64,000 bases of DNA from Saussurea involucrata (taxonomy: Eukaryota > Streptophyta > Magnoliopsida > Asterales > Asteraceae), in assembly GCA_033807775.1 (NCBI GenBank), contig CM066317.1, positions 39,807,870 to 39,871,869 of the forward strand, read 5' to 3'. Below the pieces are notes generated by a model. It was not told the DNA's origin and ran no database searches. It saw only the letters and a list, made by a program, of their open reading frames with translations. How positions within the stretch are numbered: the stretch's first letter is position 1; each line of letters begins with the position of its first letter. Shown here piece after piece: positions 1-11,259 of this stretch. Both the position numbers and the translations under genes were made by a program.

Positions 1-1
1 G

Positions 2-505
2 ATTAACGTCAGTGGCAACAATCTCTCCGGTGAGATTCCGGATTCCATTGGATCATGTTCGGAGTTAACGTCGATCGATTTCAGTCTTAACAACTTGTCC
101 GGTGAAATTCCGAGAGGAATTCTGAGTTTGCCTAACTTAAACATTCTCAACGTGTCTCGTAATCAACCGATTGGTGAGATTCCGAGCAAATTAGGTCACA
201 TTCAGAGCTTAATTGTGTTGGATCTCTCATTCAATCAGTTCTCCGGCAGAGTTCCCTCCGATGGCAAATTAAAGGATTTCAACGATGCGATCTTCGCTGG
301 AAACCCTAACCTCTGTTCACCACACGTTCTTCACTGCGCATCGATCTTCAAAAGTCATTCAATCACCAAATCGAAACTCCTGATCCCTATTTTCACCATA
401 ATCCTGATCATATCAGTAACAGCATTGAGACAAGGTGGGAGACAAGGTAGGTCGACGGTAGTGGCGGTCAGTGGTGGTGGCGGCGGAAGAGAGAAGAGAA
501 GGTAG
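2..505 (+). pseudogene. CLAVATA1-like LRR receptor kinase, truncated fragment
   Basis: The frame is open from the window edge. It encodes about three and a half LRR repeats of the plant LxxLxLxxNxLSGxIP type, then a C-terminal LRR cap (GNPNLCSPH), a short basic linker and a hydrophobic membrane segment at about 374-425. The order and wording of the last LRRs (GRVP, the FAGNxxLC cap, then ISV near RQ) fit CLAVATA1-type receptors, which sense CLE peptides at the plasma membrane of meristem cells. The match ends about codon 143 (near 431), just after the membrane segment. From there the frame runs into GGTGGTGG low-complexity DNA and stops at 505, so the whole kinase domain is absent. I see no kinase motif downstream. 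It could be the broken end of a larger gene whose 5' part lies outside the window. CLV1 family membership is likely; orthology is not claimed. Confidence 0.75.
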
Positions 506-600
506 ATCGGAGGTGGTGGCGGTCGGTGGTGGTGGAGGTCGGCGGTGGTGGCGGCGGCAGAGAGAGAGGGAAGGGTTTGAGGTTGTGAGAGGTAGGGTTT
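432..600. repeat. GGTGGT/GGCGGT low-complexity tract
   Basis: Purine-rich (GGT)n/(GGC)n sequence starts exactly where the receptor similarity ends. On the opposite strand it reads like the CCACCG-rich leaders of plant genes. The words gacaaggt and gacaaggtag sit back to back at the junction, consistent with an illegitimate joining event. No coding function is claimed. Confidence 0.6.
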
Positions 601-774
601 GAGTTGGGAGAATGATACTAGGGTTTCTAAGTATTTGTATCTGATCATTTAGATTTCTTTTGCCAATTTTACCCCCAACCTCAAATAACTTGATATATAA
701 TTTACCTTCAACTTCCTTTTAATTACAAAACTGCCATTCTAATAATAACAATTAGATTATCTAATCCTATGTCT

Positions 775-870
775 CTAAGGGTGTTCTTTAGTTTTCTAAT
801 TATTTGAGATTTTCCCTTGAACCTCCCTCAATAATATTAATATAATATATATATATATATATATATATAA
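775..870. mobile_element. Remnant end of foldback MITE with (TA)n tract
   Basis: The end segment with TTTTCCCTTGAACCTCCCT matches, with scattered changes, the right end of the complete MITE at 43741-44006. As there, a (TA)n microsatellite (about 843-870) follows. Only one end is visible, so this is a truncated copy. The rest of 601-1220 is AT-rich with no gene seen. Confidence 0.55.
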
Positions 871-1227
871 TAATTATTTATAAGCTAAACTACGGATAAA
901 AAGATAAAAATACTCTCTATTTAATGGATTTGTTTTGAAAAAATTAACCAAAAAACCATTTATAAAACAAAATACACACTATAATGATAATTATTATACT
1001 AAATGAAGCTTAAAGACTTCGCACATAGTTAGGTGTAAGCTATGAGTCCCATTTTTTTAAAAGGCAAGCAAATTTTTATTAGAACATGAGAAAAACAGAG
1101 ACTACAATAAAAGAGGGACATCAAGACTTAACTTCTGCAAGGCGCAGAAATCAGACAAGATAGATAAACCAAAATAGGAGACAAAAAGACAAAACCGAGA
1201 GGATAAACTAACTTGCAACCTCGAAGA

Positions 1228-1336
1228 AGATCTATCCAAAGCCGTCATAACCGAAATTCCCCAAAGGCCATGAAGTCCATGATGAATCTAAATTATCTGT
1301 TTCTCGAAGATCTATCCAAAGCCGTCATAACCGAAA
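1228..1336. repeat. 29-bp direct duplication
   Basis: An identical 29-bp word beginning agatctatccaaagccgtc occurs at 1228-1256 and again at 1308-1336, 80 bp apart. The second copy leads directly into the hairpin at 1351-1431. No gene is apparent around it. Confidence 0.85.
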
Positions 1337-1350
1337 AATACCTCCGGCGA

Positions 1351-1431
1351 TTAGACATCCAACTAATGTCGTTCTTTTAGACACTTTGACCGTGACGAAT
1401 CCCAAAAGAACGACATTAGTTGGATGTCTAA
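1351..1431. repeat. Perfect 28-bp inverted repeat (hairpin)
   Basis: The arms at 1351-1378 and 1404-1431 are exact reverse complements over 28 bp, with a 25-nt spacer. No flanking duplication typical of a MITE was seen. It may be a foldback remnant or a small-RNA-producing hairpin. Confidence 0.85.
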
Positions 1432-1466
1432 AAATATGTCCGAAAGGTTACGACGTTGGTTGCAGA

Positions 1467-2172
1467 TAGGGGTGAGCATAACCAGGTACCCGGCTAAATT
1501 TTATGGAACCGGAACCAGAACCGGAACCAGCGGTTCCTAGAATGAAGGAACCGGAACCGCTTACATCGGTTCTCTATATTTTGGAACCGGTCCCGGAACC
1601 GTCGGTTCCGGTTCCGGGTACCCAATGTCAACTTTTTTAATTTCTTCTTGACAATGCATACAATAAAAATTGTAATTTTAAGTCTATTACAAACTATAAA
1701 GTACCAACATAAAGTAATAAATACAACAAATGGTAAAAACTAATCCAGTAAAAACTAATTATTACATAAATAAATTAGAAACTCTCGAGTATTGAGTCTT
1801 GACATCAACAAAACGACTTCCATAACAATTCACGTCTTTACGTGAACACCTTAAATAAAACACTTGTTTGAAAACGAATAAAACACCTTACAAAAGTACA
1901 AAACTATTACCACATCATTAAATATTTAAATATAATAAATACATAAATATAATAAATATATAAATATTTTTTTATTAAAAAATAGCGGGACCGGGTACCT
2001 AGCGGGTAACCGTTCAAAAAAAATGAAAACCAGAACCGGAACCAGTCTTAATCGGTTCCGTATTTTAGGAACCGAAACCGGAATCAATCACATCGATTTC
2101 AGTTCTGGAACCGGCAGTTCTAGAGCGGTTCAGTTTCCAAAGGCGGGTATCCAGTTCCAATGCTCACCCCTA
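1467..2172. mobile_element. hAT-superfamily MITE with GGAACCGG subterminal repeats
   Basis: The 12-bp terminal inverted repeats are perfect: TAGGGGTGAGCA at 1467-1478 and TGCTCACCCCTA at 2161-2172. They are flanked by a perfect 8-bp target-site duplication, GTTGCAGA, at 1459-1466 and 2173-2180. An 8-bp TSD is the hAT hallmark. Both subterminal regions are packed with GGTTCC/GGAACCGG words in inverted orientation, probably transposase-binding repeats by analogy with other hAT elements. The centre is AT-rich and has no transposase, so this 706-bp element is non-autonomous. Confidence 0.93.
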
Positions 2173-3046
2173 GTTGCAGATAGAGAAGACCAGGTCATTT
2201 CGATTTCTCTAAATTATAATTTACTAACATTTTATTTTCTAGAAAACAATATTCGTTTTGAAAAAGAAAATTTAGTCAAATAATCATTTTTCTCAAATAA
2301 ACTGCCTTTTTAGTCATTATTTTCTTTCATATTTAATAAAATATCACTACTTTTGTAATAATTAGGTTCGTAATTTGTGGTTTTGACTGGAAAAATAAAA
2401 TTTAATTGATAATTTTCTTTTTGAAATCAATCATATTATTATCTTTTTATTCTTTAGCTACGTTCATAGATTACGGACCTAAATATCACGATAAAATGAT
2501 ATTGAGAATTTAATTAAAATACCCGAAGATTAACTTTGACTTGCAATTATACCCTTCTCTCTCCCATTTTGCCAAAACACCCCACGATTTCGTGATCTAG
2601 GCAACGATCGCAGACCCGGCCCATGTGGCCCGCGATTCCTGTCCGCGATCAGGGCCAAATTTTCACTTATGGTCCCTGGCCGCGATGGGGCCGTGATTTT
2701 GGGCCAAATTTGGTCATTTTTGGAGTTTTCACATGTTTTTGCATGTTTTTACTGCTTTATCCCACAACTATTGTCTGAGTTGTTTCAATTATTGTACTTG
2801 GAAGATCAATTTGTGGTTGCAATTCACTGAGTTGCTTCAGCAATGTTGAATTATTGTACTTGGAAGATGAATTTGTGGTTGCAATTCATCTTCCTCAATG
2901 AAATTTCATCCATAAATATCAGTAAAATGCAATTCATAATCATTCATCCATTCCATTGTGGTTGCAATTCACATCCATTCCATCTTTCTATCTTGCTTTC
3001 TTTCTTCATCATTTCAGTATTTTCTTTCTGAGATACTACTAAAAAA

Positions 3047-4231
3047 ATGAGTTCAGCTGTCGCAAAAGCTAAGCTATATTTCTGTTGCGATGGTGAATGG
3101 GTGCAAGACAAAAATGAGTGGAATTTTGCTTATAAATCTAAGCATGGTGTAAAATTTCCATTAAACTTTACACATAAGAAATTTGTTGCATATGTCATGC
3201 AAAAATGTGGAATCGACCCTTCTGCTGTTTGCAAGTTAGTGTACAAGAATGATGATGGGTTAATGGTGGAGTTATCCAACGATGGAGATATCTCTGATTT
3301 TCTGCAATTTGCAGCCCAGTCAGAAAGACTTCCATCACTTTTTGTGATTGCCGATTCATCGGTATGCGACGAAGACGATGACGAAGGTGATGACGAAACC
3401 CAACTGGAGCCTGATTCTCAATTTCAGGCGTCCTACAACCCAACAGTTTATTGAGATCATACATATGGTCTTAACGACTGGTATCCTGATTTTGTTCCGG
3501 AGACGCAACAAGAAGAAGAAGAAAGACGATTTGCTGGAATTGTTGATGACGAAACCCATGTTTTCACAATGGGTAGATCTGATATAGACAGATCAGGTAC
3601 CGATAGTGAAATGCGTAATAGACTCACACCAAAGGCGGAGGAGATAACTCTCCAAAAGGTGGGAAGGGTTGCGGCATGGAGGGTAAGCGAAATTGGGTAT
3701 GGGAAGTACCAGGTTCGGGATAACCGTTTTGACGCGATTGTCGATATGACCGACCATGTTTGTTCATGTCTTCAATGGCAATACTCTGGATTACTGTGCG
3801 GTCATGCCATTGCTGCAAGGCATATGGGTCGTAGAGATTGCAACGATTTGGCTGTAAATTTCTACACGTCTGAAAGTTACCGGGAAACATATCGGGAGGT
3901 AATCAATCCAGCTGGACCCCCTGAATCATGGGTGTCTCCACACGACCCCCTTCCGTCATGCTATCCACAGTTAATAACTAAGATCAGAGCCGGGAGACCA
4001 AGAAAGAACAATCGACGTCCATCTCGTGGTGAAGATCCGATAAAGAGAAAATGTAGTCGGTGCCAAGCAGTTGGACATACTCGTGGAGAGTGTCCAACTC
4101 CCGCCCCATCAAGCGTGCCAAGGAGTAGACGCTCAGTTAGCCAAAGAAGTAGCACGCATGGCCCGTCGGAGCTAGAACCACATGGAAGTATAAGATATGA
4201 TAGCATTGACCTGAACATTGATTTCCCTTGA
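3047..4231 (+). pseudogene. MULE transposase (MURA-like), DDE core deleted
   Basis: One reading frame spans 3047-4231 with a single in-frame TGA at 3452-3454. The first ~100 codons form the PB1-like N-terminal domain common in plant MULE proteins, ending in an acidic DDDE-rich tail. The second part resumes close to the C-terminal end of the transposase: LTPKAEE, then a SWIM-type zinc finger (CSC followed by CGHAIAARH) at about 3764-3825. A CCHC zinc knuckle (CSRCQAVGHTRGEC) follows at about 4051-4092. The catalytic DDE domain that normally lies between these parts is missing, most likely by an internal deletion near 3605-3625. The start ATG at 3047 follows an upstream leader and is a reasonable start. 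It cannot encode an active enzyme. Confidence 0.85.
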
Positions 4232-4310
4232 TTTTAACGACTAAATCTTGTATGCTAAGTGTTCTTGTTTTTATATATAACATGATTTTATCTACTTTAT
4301 CGTCCCGTGT

Positions 4311-4490
4311 AATTTAGCAAACATGGGGGATCTAATGTGTAATTTAGCAAAGTTTGGGGACCTAAGTTGTAATTTATCAAACATAAGTGATCTAAGTTGT
4401 AATTTAGCAAACATAAGGGACCTAAGTTATAATTTAGCAAACATAAGAGACCTAAGTTGTATTATAGCAAAGACAGAGACCAAAAGAGAA
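4311..4490. repeat. 30-bp minisatellite, six copies
   Basis: The word AATTTAGCAAA (with variants) recurs at exactly 30-bp spacing, starting at 4311, 4341, 4371, 4401, 4431 and 4461. Each copy ends in a GGGACCTAAGT-like half. The array sits between the MULE stop codon and the right TIR, so it belongs to the element's 3' end. Confidence 0.9.
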
Positions 4491-4696
4491 AATTTGGCCC
4501 AAAATCGCAGCCCCATCGCGGCTAGGGACCATAAGTGAAAATTTGGCTTTGATCGCGGCCCATCGCGGGCCACATGGGCCGGGTCCGCGATCACGGCCCA
4601 GATCGCGAAATCGTGGGGTATTTTGGCAAAATGAGAGAAAGAATGGGTATAATTACAAGTCAAAGTCAATCTTAAGGTATTTTAATTAAATTTCCC

Positions 4697-6188
4697 AAAA
4701 AAAAATAAGTTAAATACCAATTACTTGAATAAAATGAATATTTGAGTCATTTCCCTTTTAAAAACCCAGCGAGAGGTGGGAGTTCAATCCTTGAGATGAT
4801 TAAAAATTTAAAACATATTATAACCTGACACGTTGTCAGTTGGTGGGACCCTATTTTGCCGTCGTGAATAAAATAACCCTGCTATATGTTCATTTTATAC
4901 CCCTACACTTTTGAGTCTAATATCAATTCAACCCTCAAAGGTTTATCGAATTGGTTATATACTTATATGCGTTTTGGGACTTTAAAAAAAGTCAAAGGAG
5001 TCTCATATTACACAAAAGCGACGTTAGAGACGAATTTAGAGCTTTCGGGATGTCATACGTGGACCAAATCCAACCGTACATTTTCTTTCTTTTTAACAAG
5101 CAATAATTTGTTTCATATGAGATCATTGTTTATGTATATATAGATTGAAGCATTTGTCAATTTGAGTGATGGATGATAAACATGAGACTTGTTTTAAGTT
5201 ATCTCATTATTTTTATTATAAGTAATAAACTTGTTGAATAATATTATAAACTGGTGTATATAGAATTAAGATTATGTGAGACGAGACTGTTTTTGTGAGA
5301 CCTTTTAAATTAAGATTGAAATTATAGCAAATTACTGTAAAAGTAAACCTTTATAGTATTTTTTATTAACCGTGGATTTTCGAGTCAGTTTTCACGCACA
5401 GACTAATCCCTGGGGTGACCACGAATGGACTGGAGTCATTGCAGGTGAACCTCCATGGCCACAAGGTTTTTGGCAGCGCCTGGATTTGAACCATGGAAAA
5501 ATGATATTTTCCACTACATCCTCCATGATCTTCAAAGTATTTTTGTTGTGAAGGTTCAGAGATTCTTGCTCCTTCACAATGTTTTGTAGTATAATTCTAG
5601 TGTTATTTTGTGATCTTAAGAAAATAGTCTCATCTCACATGAATCCAACCCCATCTATATATGTTAGTTATCCACATTATTAGATTTTGTATAATCGATT
5701 CTAGAATGTTACAGTTTGAACTTCTACGAAAGTATATCGTCTTTAACTAAAATCCACTCGTTTTGAACTCGATATTTGAGCAATTAAAAGCCATAATTTT
5801 AACTTAATATCATTTGAACATACTTCTAGTAAAATAAATACGCAAGCAATGGCCGATATCTTCGACCACAAGTTTCGTTCGTTGTCAATTTTCATACATT
5901 TCCGGAGATTGATTTGAGCTTCCAATAATTGTGCTGAGTTTTTCTTTACGCTCCGTAATATATGATTACGACCTATAAACATATCTAAAAACTATACAAG
6001 ACATATATTGTTATGGCAAATTGCTTCCATACTTTAGGTTTATTCATATTCTAGGAAACACACTTTTAAGGGTATATAGTTTCAAAATGTCTATTTTTTG
6101 GTTTTGTTGTTTAAAAATATATATTTTAGGGAACGTATTTAGAACACATCAAATTTTACTTACATCACATCATCATCAAATATTAAAA
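4697..6188. other. AT-rich intergenic stretch, no gene seen
   Basis: No domain is recognisable in any frame. The segment around 5395-5580 has more balanced base composition (cctccatggccac) but no usable frame. The rest is AT-rich with short homopolymers. It carries stop codons in all frames. Confidence 0.6.
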
Positions 6189-7060
6189 GAGTAAACCATA
6201 AATTTGGTCCCTGTGGTTTTTTGTTTATAACATTTTTTAACCCTATAGTTTTGAAATTATTGTTTAGCCATTGAGGTAGCAAAAATGACCTGATTTGGTC
6301 CCTAATTTTAACGATCGTAAAGAACCCGTTAGATGAATGGTATTTTAGTCCTTTTACCAATTCTTGGTCATGTTTATTTAATAAATATTTAAATATGTAA
6401 ATTACATTATTACAGGGACTAAATATGTAATTTGGTTTAAATATATACATACACAACCCACCTACAGCGGTTACAACCCACGGTCACCACCCACCTACGA
6501 CGGTCACAAACCATTGAAACTTCTCCCTTCACCGCCACTCCATCCCTCCCCTCCCCTTCCATCCCCCTCTCTCTGCCTCATATCGAACTCACTCCGGTGA
6601 TTACCACTCTTCTCCAGCCATCTTCCTCGATGACCCAGATGCAAGCGACGAAAAGTAGCATGTTTGGCTTTAGTTCTCCCGTGGCCACGGAACCTTAACT
6701 AAACATGTCCTCAAGAGGGATCTCGCTGAGGGATCCAGTGGTGATATGAACTACGGTGGCAAGGGAGGCGCTTAGCCAAGTCTGAGCATTAAAGTTAGAG
6801 CTCTTGTTGTGTTCCAAGTCAGAGCAACTTTGGCACCCCTCAACCCTATACCTCCAGCGCCCCCATCCCTGCATAGACGTTAAAGCATCACCAGTATAAT
6901 GAGTTGTTATAAACCATCGGAGAAAATGAAAGGGGAAGGGCTATCGGTGATGGAGGTCGTTGGAATAGAAGAGGATAAATAAAATCTTTTCTCTGTATCC
7001 CCAACAAAATCATCTCTATATGCTAACCGGAGCTAGAGAAATACCTCCTCCGGAATATAC

Positions 7061-8231
7061 TGTAACACCCGAAAATTGAAAAAAAACATATTTTGGGACT
7101 CACGGACGTCCGCAAGGCACAAGGCCGGACGTCCGCGATGTGCGGAAGTCCGCGGGTCATCCGCGGAAGCAATAGAGAAAAATGGGAATTCGGATCAGAT
7201 TGAGTCGGACGTCCGTGAGGTGCCCATTCGGACGTCCGCGATGCATCTGAGATATTTTGTGCTTCCTCTTAAGCCCTTTCCCTCTCTCTTTCCTCTCACT
7301 TTCCCCATTTCCATTTCTCAGCTCTCTCTCTCTCTAAAAACCGAACTCTCTCTCTAGAAACCCTAAATCTCCCCTCACCTCTTCATCCCTGTTCTCCAAA
7401 AACAAACCCTCACCATTGTTGGAAACCTTAACCTTTCAAGAAACCTTTCACTTCATCTCCTTCATCAAGTTTCTAGGGTTTCACCCAACCCTTTTCACTC
7501 CACTTTGAAGATTGGGAGTTTGTGGTTCATCTTGGTGGTTCTAGAGATGTTTTGGTTGGTGGATTCAAGTTATGGTTAAGGTAATCTTCTCTTCTCTTCA
7601 TTTATGGAAGTTAGGGTATTGGTATTAGTGGGTATTTTGATGAAAATGGTTGGAGAATGATTCTACATGGTTAGATCTAATTATTAATGGTTGGAAACTT
7701 ATGGATCTATGTTTTTGGAAGATTTGGCATAGAGGTTCAAGTTTCTTCAAAGGAGCTTACGTTTGGGGAAAATCTAGATTTAGCCTAAATCTAGCAAGGT
7801 GAGTTCAAGTTGATTTGTGAAAACTCTGTACATGCCAAAAATGTTATTTTCCAAATGTTTGTGTGTTTTACTTGAAATTATCCATTGTTGAGTTATTTGA
7901 TGAGTTTAACTCTTTTGAAGTATTTATCTTCATAAATGTTGTAAAACACCCATATTTAGGATTTTTGGATATTTGATGTGTAGAAATCATAAATATATCC
8001 TTAAAAGATTTATTGCTCAAAATGAAGTCTATTTGATGGTTTAATCATATTAGTGTAAATGATTTTATAAACCATTTGGGAGAATGCACATTTTAGTGTC
8101 AATATTCATTTTGGGAATTGTAAGGGTATGAGTCCTTTTGGGAAAACCCTTTTGTTTAACTCGTGTCGAGTTTTGGGTTAATAATGATTTTGTGGTACTT
8201 GTTTACCTAATCGATATTTAAATGCATTTTA
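7061..8231 (+). repeat. 5' LTR, only the first 1.17 kb retained
   Basis: It is collinear and highly similar to 11260-12431. Similarity ends at the word AATGCATTTTA (8231 / 12431). The GGACGTCCGCG words near the start, the CTCTCTCTCTCTAAAAACCG leader and the GCAAG/GTGAGTTC donor-like site (GT at 7799) are all shared with the 3' LTR. The remaining 1.47 kb of LTR is not found downstream, and no primer-binding site was found. Confidence 0.85.
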
Positions 8232-11200
8232 GCTTACACAAGATTTTAAATCATGGTTTTGAACGTGCATGAAATTATTTTATTGCGGGAGTTGCAAACT
8301 CCATCAGAACTTGTTTTATTTTGTTATTGTCCAACGTTACTTTCGGATACAGTGATATCCGTATTTTTATGATATTTAAGATGTTGGGCAAGTAACTACG
8401 GCTTATGACTTTAACATTGGATCTCCTCCACATATGTTAAAGTTTGGACGAAAAGTTATCTTCCATTATGTCTATGTAAAGCTATTTTAGGGAGTTTGTT
8501 TAATGTGAGTTTGTTGATCAATGTTGCTTATATGGTATTACAACAAGAAGAGGATTCTTGGAATTTTGGCGTTTTAGTCATGATTTTGCTTATTGCAATT
8601 TGACTTTTGGAAGAAAAGTATTTGTGCCATTTTATTGACTTGAGGTCATTGAGCCCATTGAATTTCATGGAGTTTTGTTTTACGACGTTTTGTGTCGTGT
8701 GAGTGCAATTTCACAATGTGCATACTCCATTTATTTATGTGAAATTTTATGAGTTATGTTGGGCATTTTGTCCCACTCGAGCTTTGTTGAGAAATATTAA
8801 TTTTATGCCATAAGGCGACCAAAAGGGATGAGTTTTGAAACTTTAGTGTCGCGTAATTTCTCTCTCAAAGATTTGTGTTAACACATATTTTGTTACAACT
8901 AGTTCAGTGTATGGATTGATTTATATGTGACGTAAGTAATGCATGAAAGAACACTTTGATAGTATTTCATAACAATTGCTTAAAGCGCTTTAAGTCAGTT
9001 GATTGTTTTATTATCATTTCGTGCAAATGCATTTTATCGACCTAGGGGTATGCATAGCTTGGTAACCATTACTTTTCAACACTTTGATAAACGAACCGTG
9101 AGTGAAAATATTTTATTAACTCATTGCATAAATGGGGACCATTTGGTCAAAGTATGTTTTAGTGTTGTGGGGATCATGCATGGTTTACGATGCGTTACAT
9201 TTTGAAAACACGAAGGTGTGAGTCGTGGACATTTGGTCAATTTCGGTTCGATGAACATTTTGGGAAAGAAATTGTGAACCTTTTGGCCTTGGAGAAAATG
9301 TGTATTTTGGGTATTTTTAACGAATAAACTTTTAAGCATTAATGTTTTAACGTTTTATATTACGAATGCGAAACTTTTGACGTAAATGCTCCGTGATGGG
9401 GATTTTGGAAAAATTATTTGCCTAAACCTAGAGTGCGTGGAATTTCTTATATATTGGAACATTGATACGCACCGTTGGTGCAATTCGAGATTTGAAGTCG
9501 ATTTGAACCCTTTTTAGTATCAACCATTTACTAGCACTTATTTTCTCCTAAGTTTGGGAAAGCACATTGATGTGTGCGAGCCTCGTTAGAAATGTTTTAC
9601 TCATGTGTCATTATATGACCAAATGAGGATATTTTGGAAATTGATTTAAAGAAGTTCATCTTTTGAAATTTTGTCGTGAACTATTTGATGCATGTTATTT
9701 CATTTCAAGAAAACCACTAGGAAAGTGTTACAAGCTTTCATGCATACTCCAACTTGAGATTTCTTCATGATGTTTTAGTCGATATCTTCAAATGATGAAA
9801 ACGTATTGATGTTGTCTTTAAACTTGGAACTGACACAAGTCATTTTATATTTTGACCAAAGTGTATTTATGAATCGTTTCATCGTTTTTGTAAAATAAAC
9901 TGACGCGAGCAAATTTTATTGGCAAACCTTGTTCCATGCAATTTTATGGTTATAAAGGGAATTTTGGAGTCGAATGCCGTTCAAACTTCTTTTGAAGTAC
10001 GTGCGAACCTTTTGTTGCACACTATTTAAAGTAGGCAATTACCTTACGTGCATGACATGAATCAATCCATACTAGGACCGAAGCGGTTCAAAGAAGTTGT
10101 TTATTACGCTTTTGCGTTTTTTTGATAATCTAAACTGCAATGAAATAATTTTCAACATGATTTTCATATGTGGGGCGAGCGTGTCCACTTTTGCGCAACT
10201 ACCGAACTGATAGTAGTAGTTTTATTCGTACGATTAATTTGATATGAAAACCTTTGTGTTAAAAACTTCTATAAAAAGTTTTTGATTGGCATATGTGTTA
10301 AATAATTCACTTGAAAACTTTGAACGCATTAGGACCTTGGAAAGGTTAAGTTACCCCGATTAAAAGTAAGTGTGTATAGAACCTCGACTATGAAAAGTTG
10401 GGCATTTAGACACGTGATGTGGCTATAGGCCGGATGATATCGATGGCAGAGTCGATGAATTTGCTGTAACCGAAGGGTTAGATTCGTGGTATCGTATTTT
10501 GAGGTTAGTATAACCGTTTTCGTCGATGACCCGGTTTTGGGTCTTGGACAATTTTCGCATGAAAGACCCTTTAGGCACCGTATTGATAACCCTAGTTTTG
10601 TGGGAATACTCGGCAAACAGGACTCGTGTGTGGAGTCCGGATAGAGATCAAAGCTTGGTGGTATAACTAGGTGTCAACCTTTTGGGTTCGAAGTCGAGAA
10701 CCGTTAGCGTATTCGGAAGGTTTAGCCCGATTTTAAAGAAATAATGATAACGGTTATAGTAATCTTAAGACGCTCAATTGTGATGAGTAGTTTTGGTGGA
10801 ATAACTTTCGTGTGTGGTTAAAGAACCTGTCGGTTTTATGATTAATGTTAGGACGGATTCTTGGAGTCTATTAGGGCTCGTTGGAATTAAACGACAGTCA
10901 ATGGTAGGAACAATTGGAATTAGAGATTCGGTTGGTCTCAGTATTAATTAAGCCTTGGATTGATTTAGGGTCTGGACCGCAATCGGGGAAGTATGGGACA
11001 TTCTAAGGTTGGGAGACAACCGAAGTCGTCTGATTGGGAGTACTCCAGTGGTTGGAGCGTTCACCCGGACATAAGTACAGTGTACCTGAGAAGGCATTGT
11101 TGGTAAGAATTTGCTTGAGGTTTGTCTGAGCAGTCTGTGTGGGAAAAAATTTAGATTCCAGTTGAAAGTTATTAGAACATAGTTGGGGTGGAGTCGGTTA

Positions 11201-11259
11201 GCCTTTGGTTGTAAGGGACCAAGATTTCGAGGACGAAATCATTCTAAGGTTGGGAGGAT
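8232..11259 (+). other. Internal region of LTR element, non-coding
   Basis: Three kilobases are rich in TTTTG and closed in all frames. A segment near 8310-8460 is distantly similar to the 3' LTR (about 13080-13190), including a 10-bp hairpin whose stem has changed in a compensatory way. The last 55 bp contain the pol-end remnant (FEDEI) and the tract AAGGTTGGGAGGAT before the 3' LTR. No PBS of the TGGTATCAGAGC type is present. Confidence 0.7.

Larger units (their letters stand above)
2504..4696 (+). mobile_element. Internally deleted Mutator-like element (MULE) with long TIRs
   Basis: Terminal inverted repeats of roughly 200 bp lie at about 2504-2712 and 4486-4696. They share long blocks, including the CCCACGATTTCG and CCCATGTGGCCCGCGAT words, in opposite orientation. 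A degraded MURA-type transposase frame lies between them on the plus strand. I could not find a convincing 9-bp target-site duplication: the left flank reads aatgatatt and the right flank is poly-A. The TIR arms have accumulated mismatches, so this is an old insertion. The segment 2181-2503 between this element and the hAT MITE is AT-rich and featureless. Confidence 0.85.

Noticed and set aside
5392..5577. Small minus-strand frame in a balanced-composition segment as a gene
   Set aside because: Only 61 codons, no motif recognised, no promoter or neighbour context.
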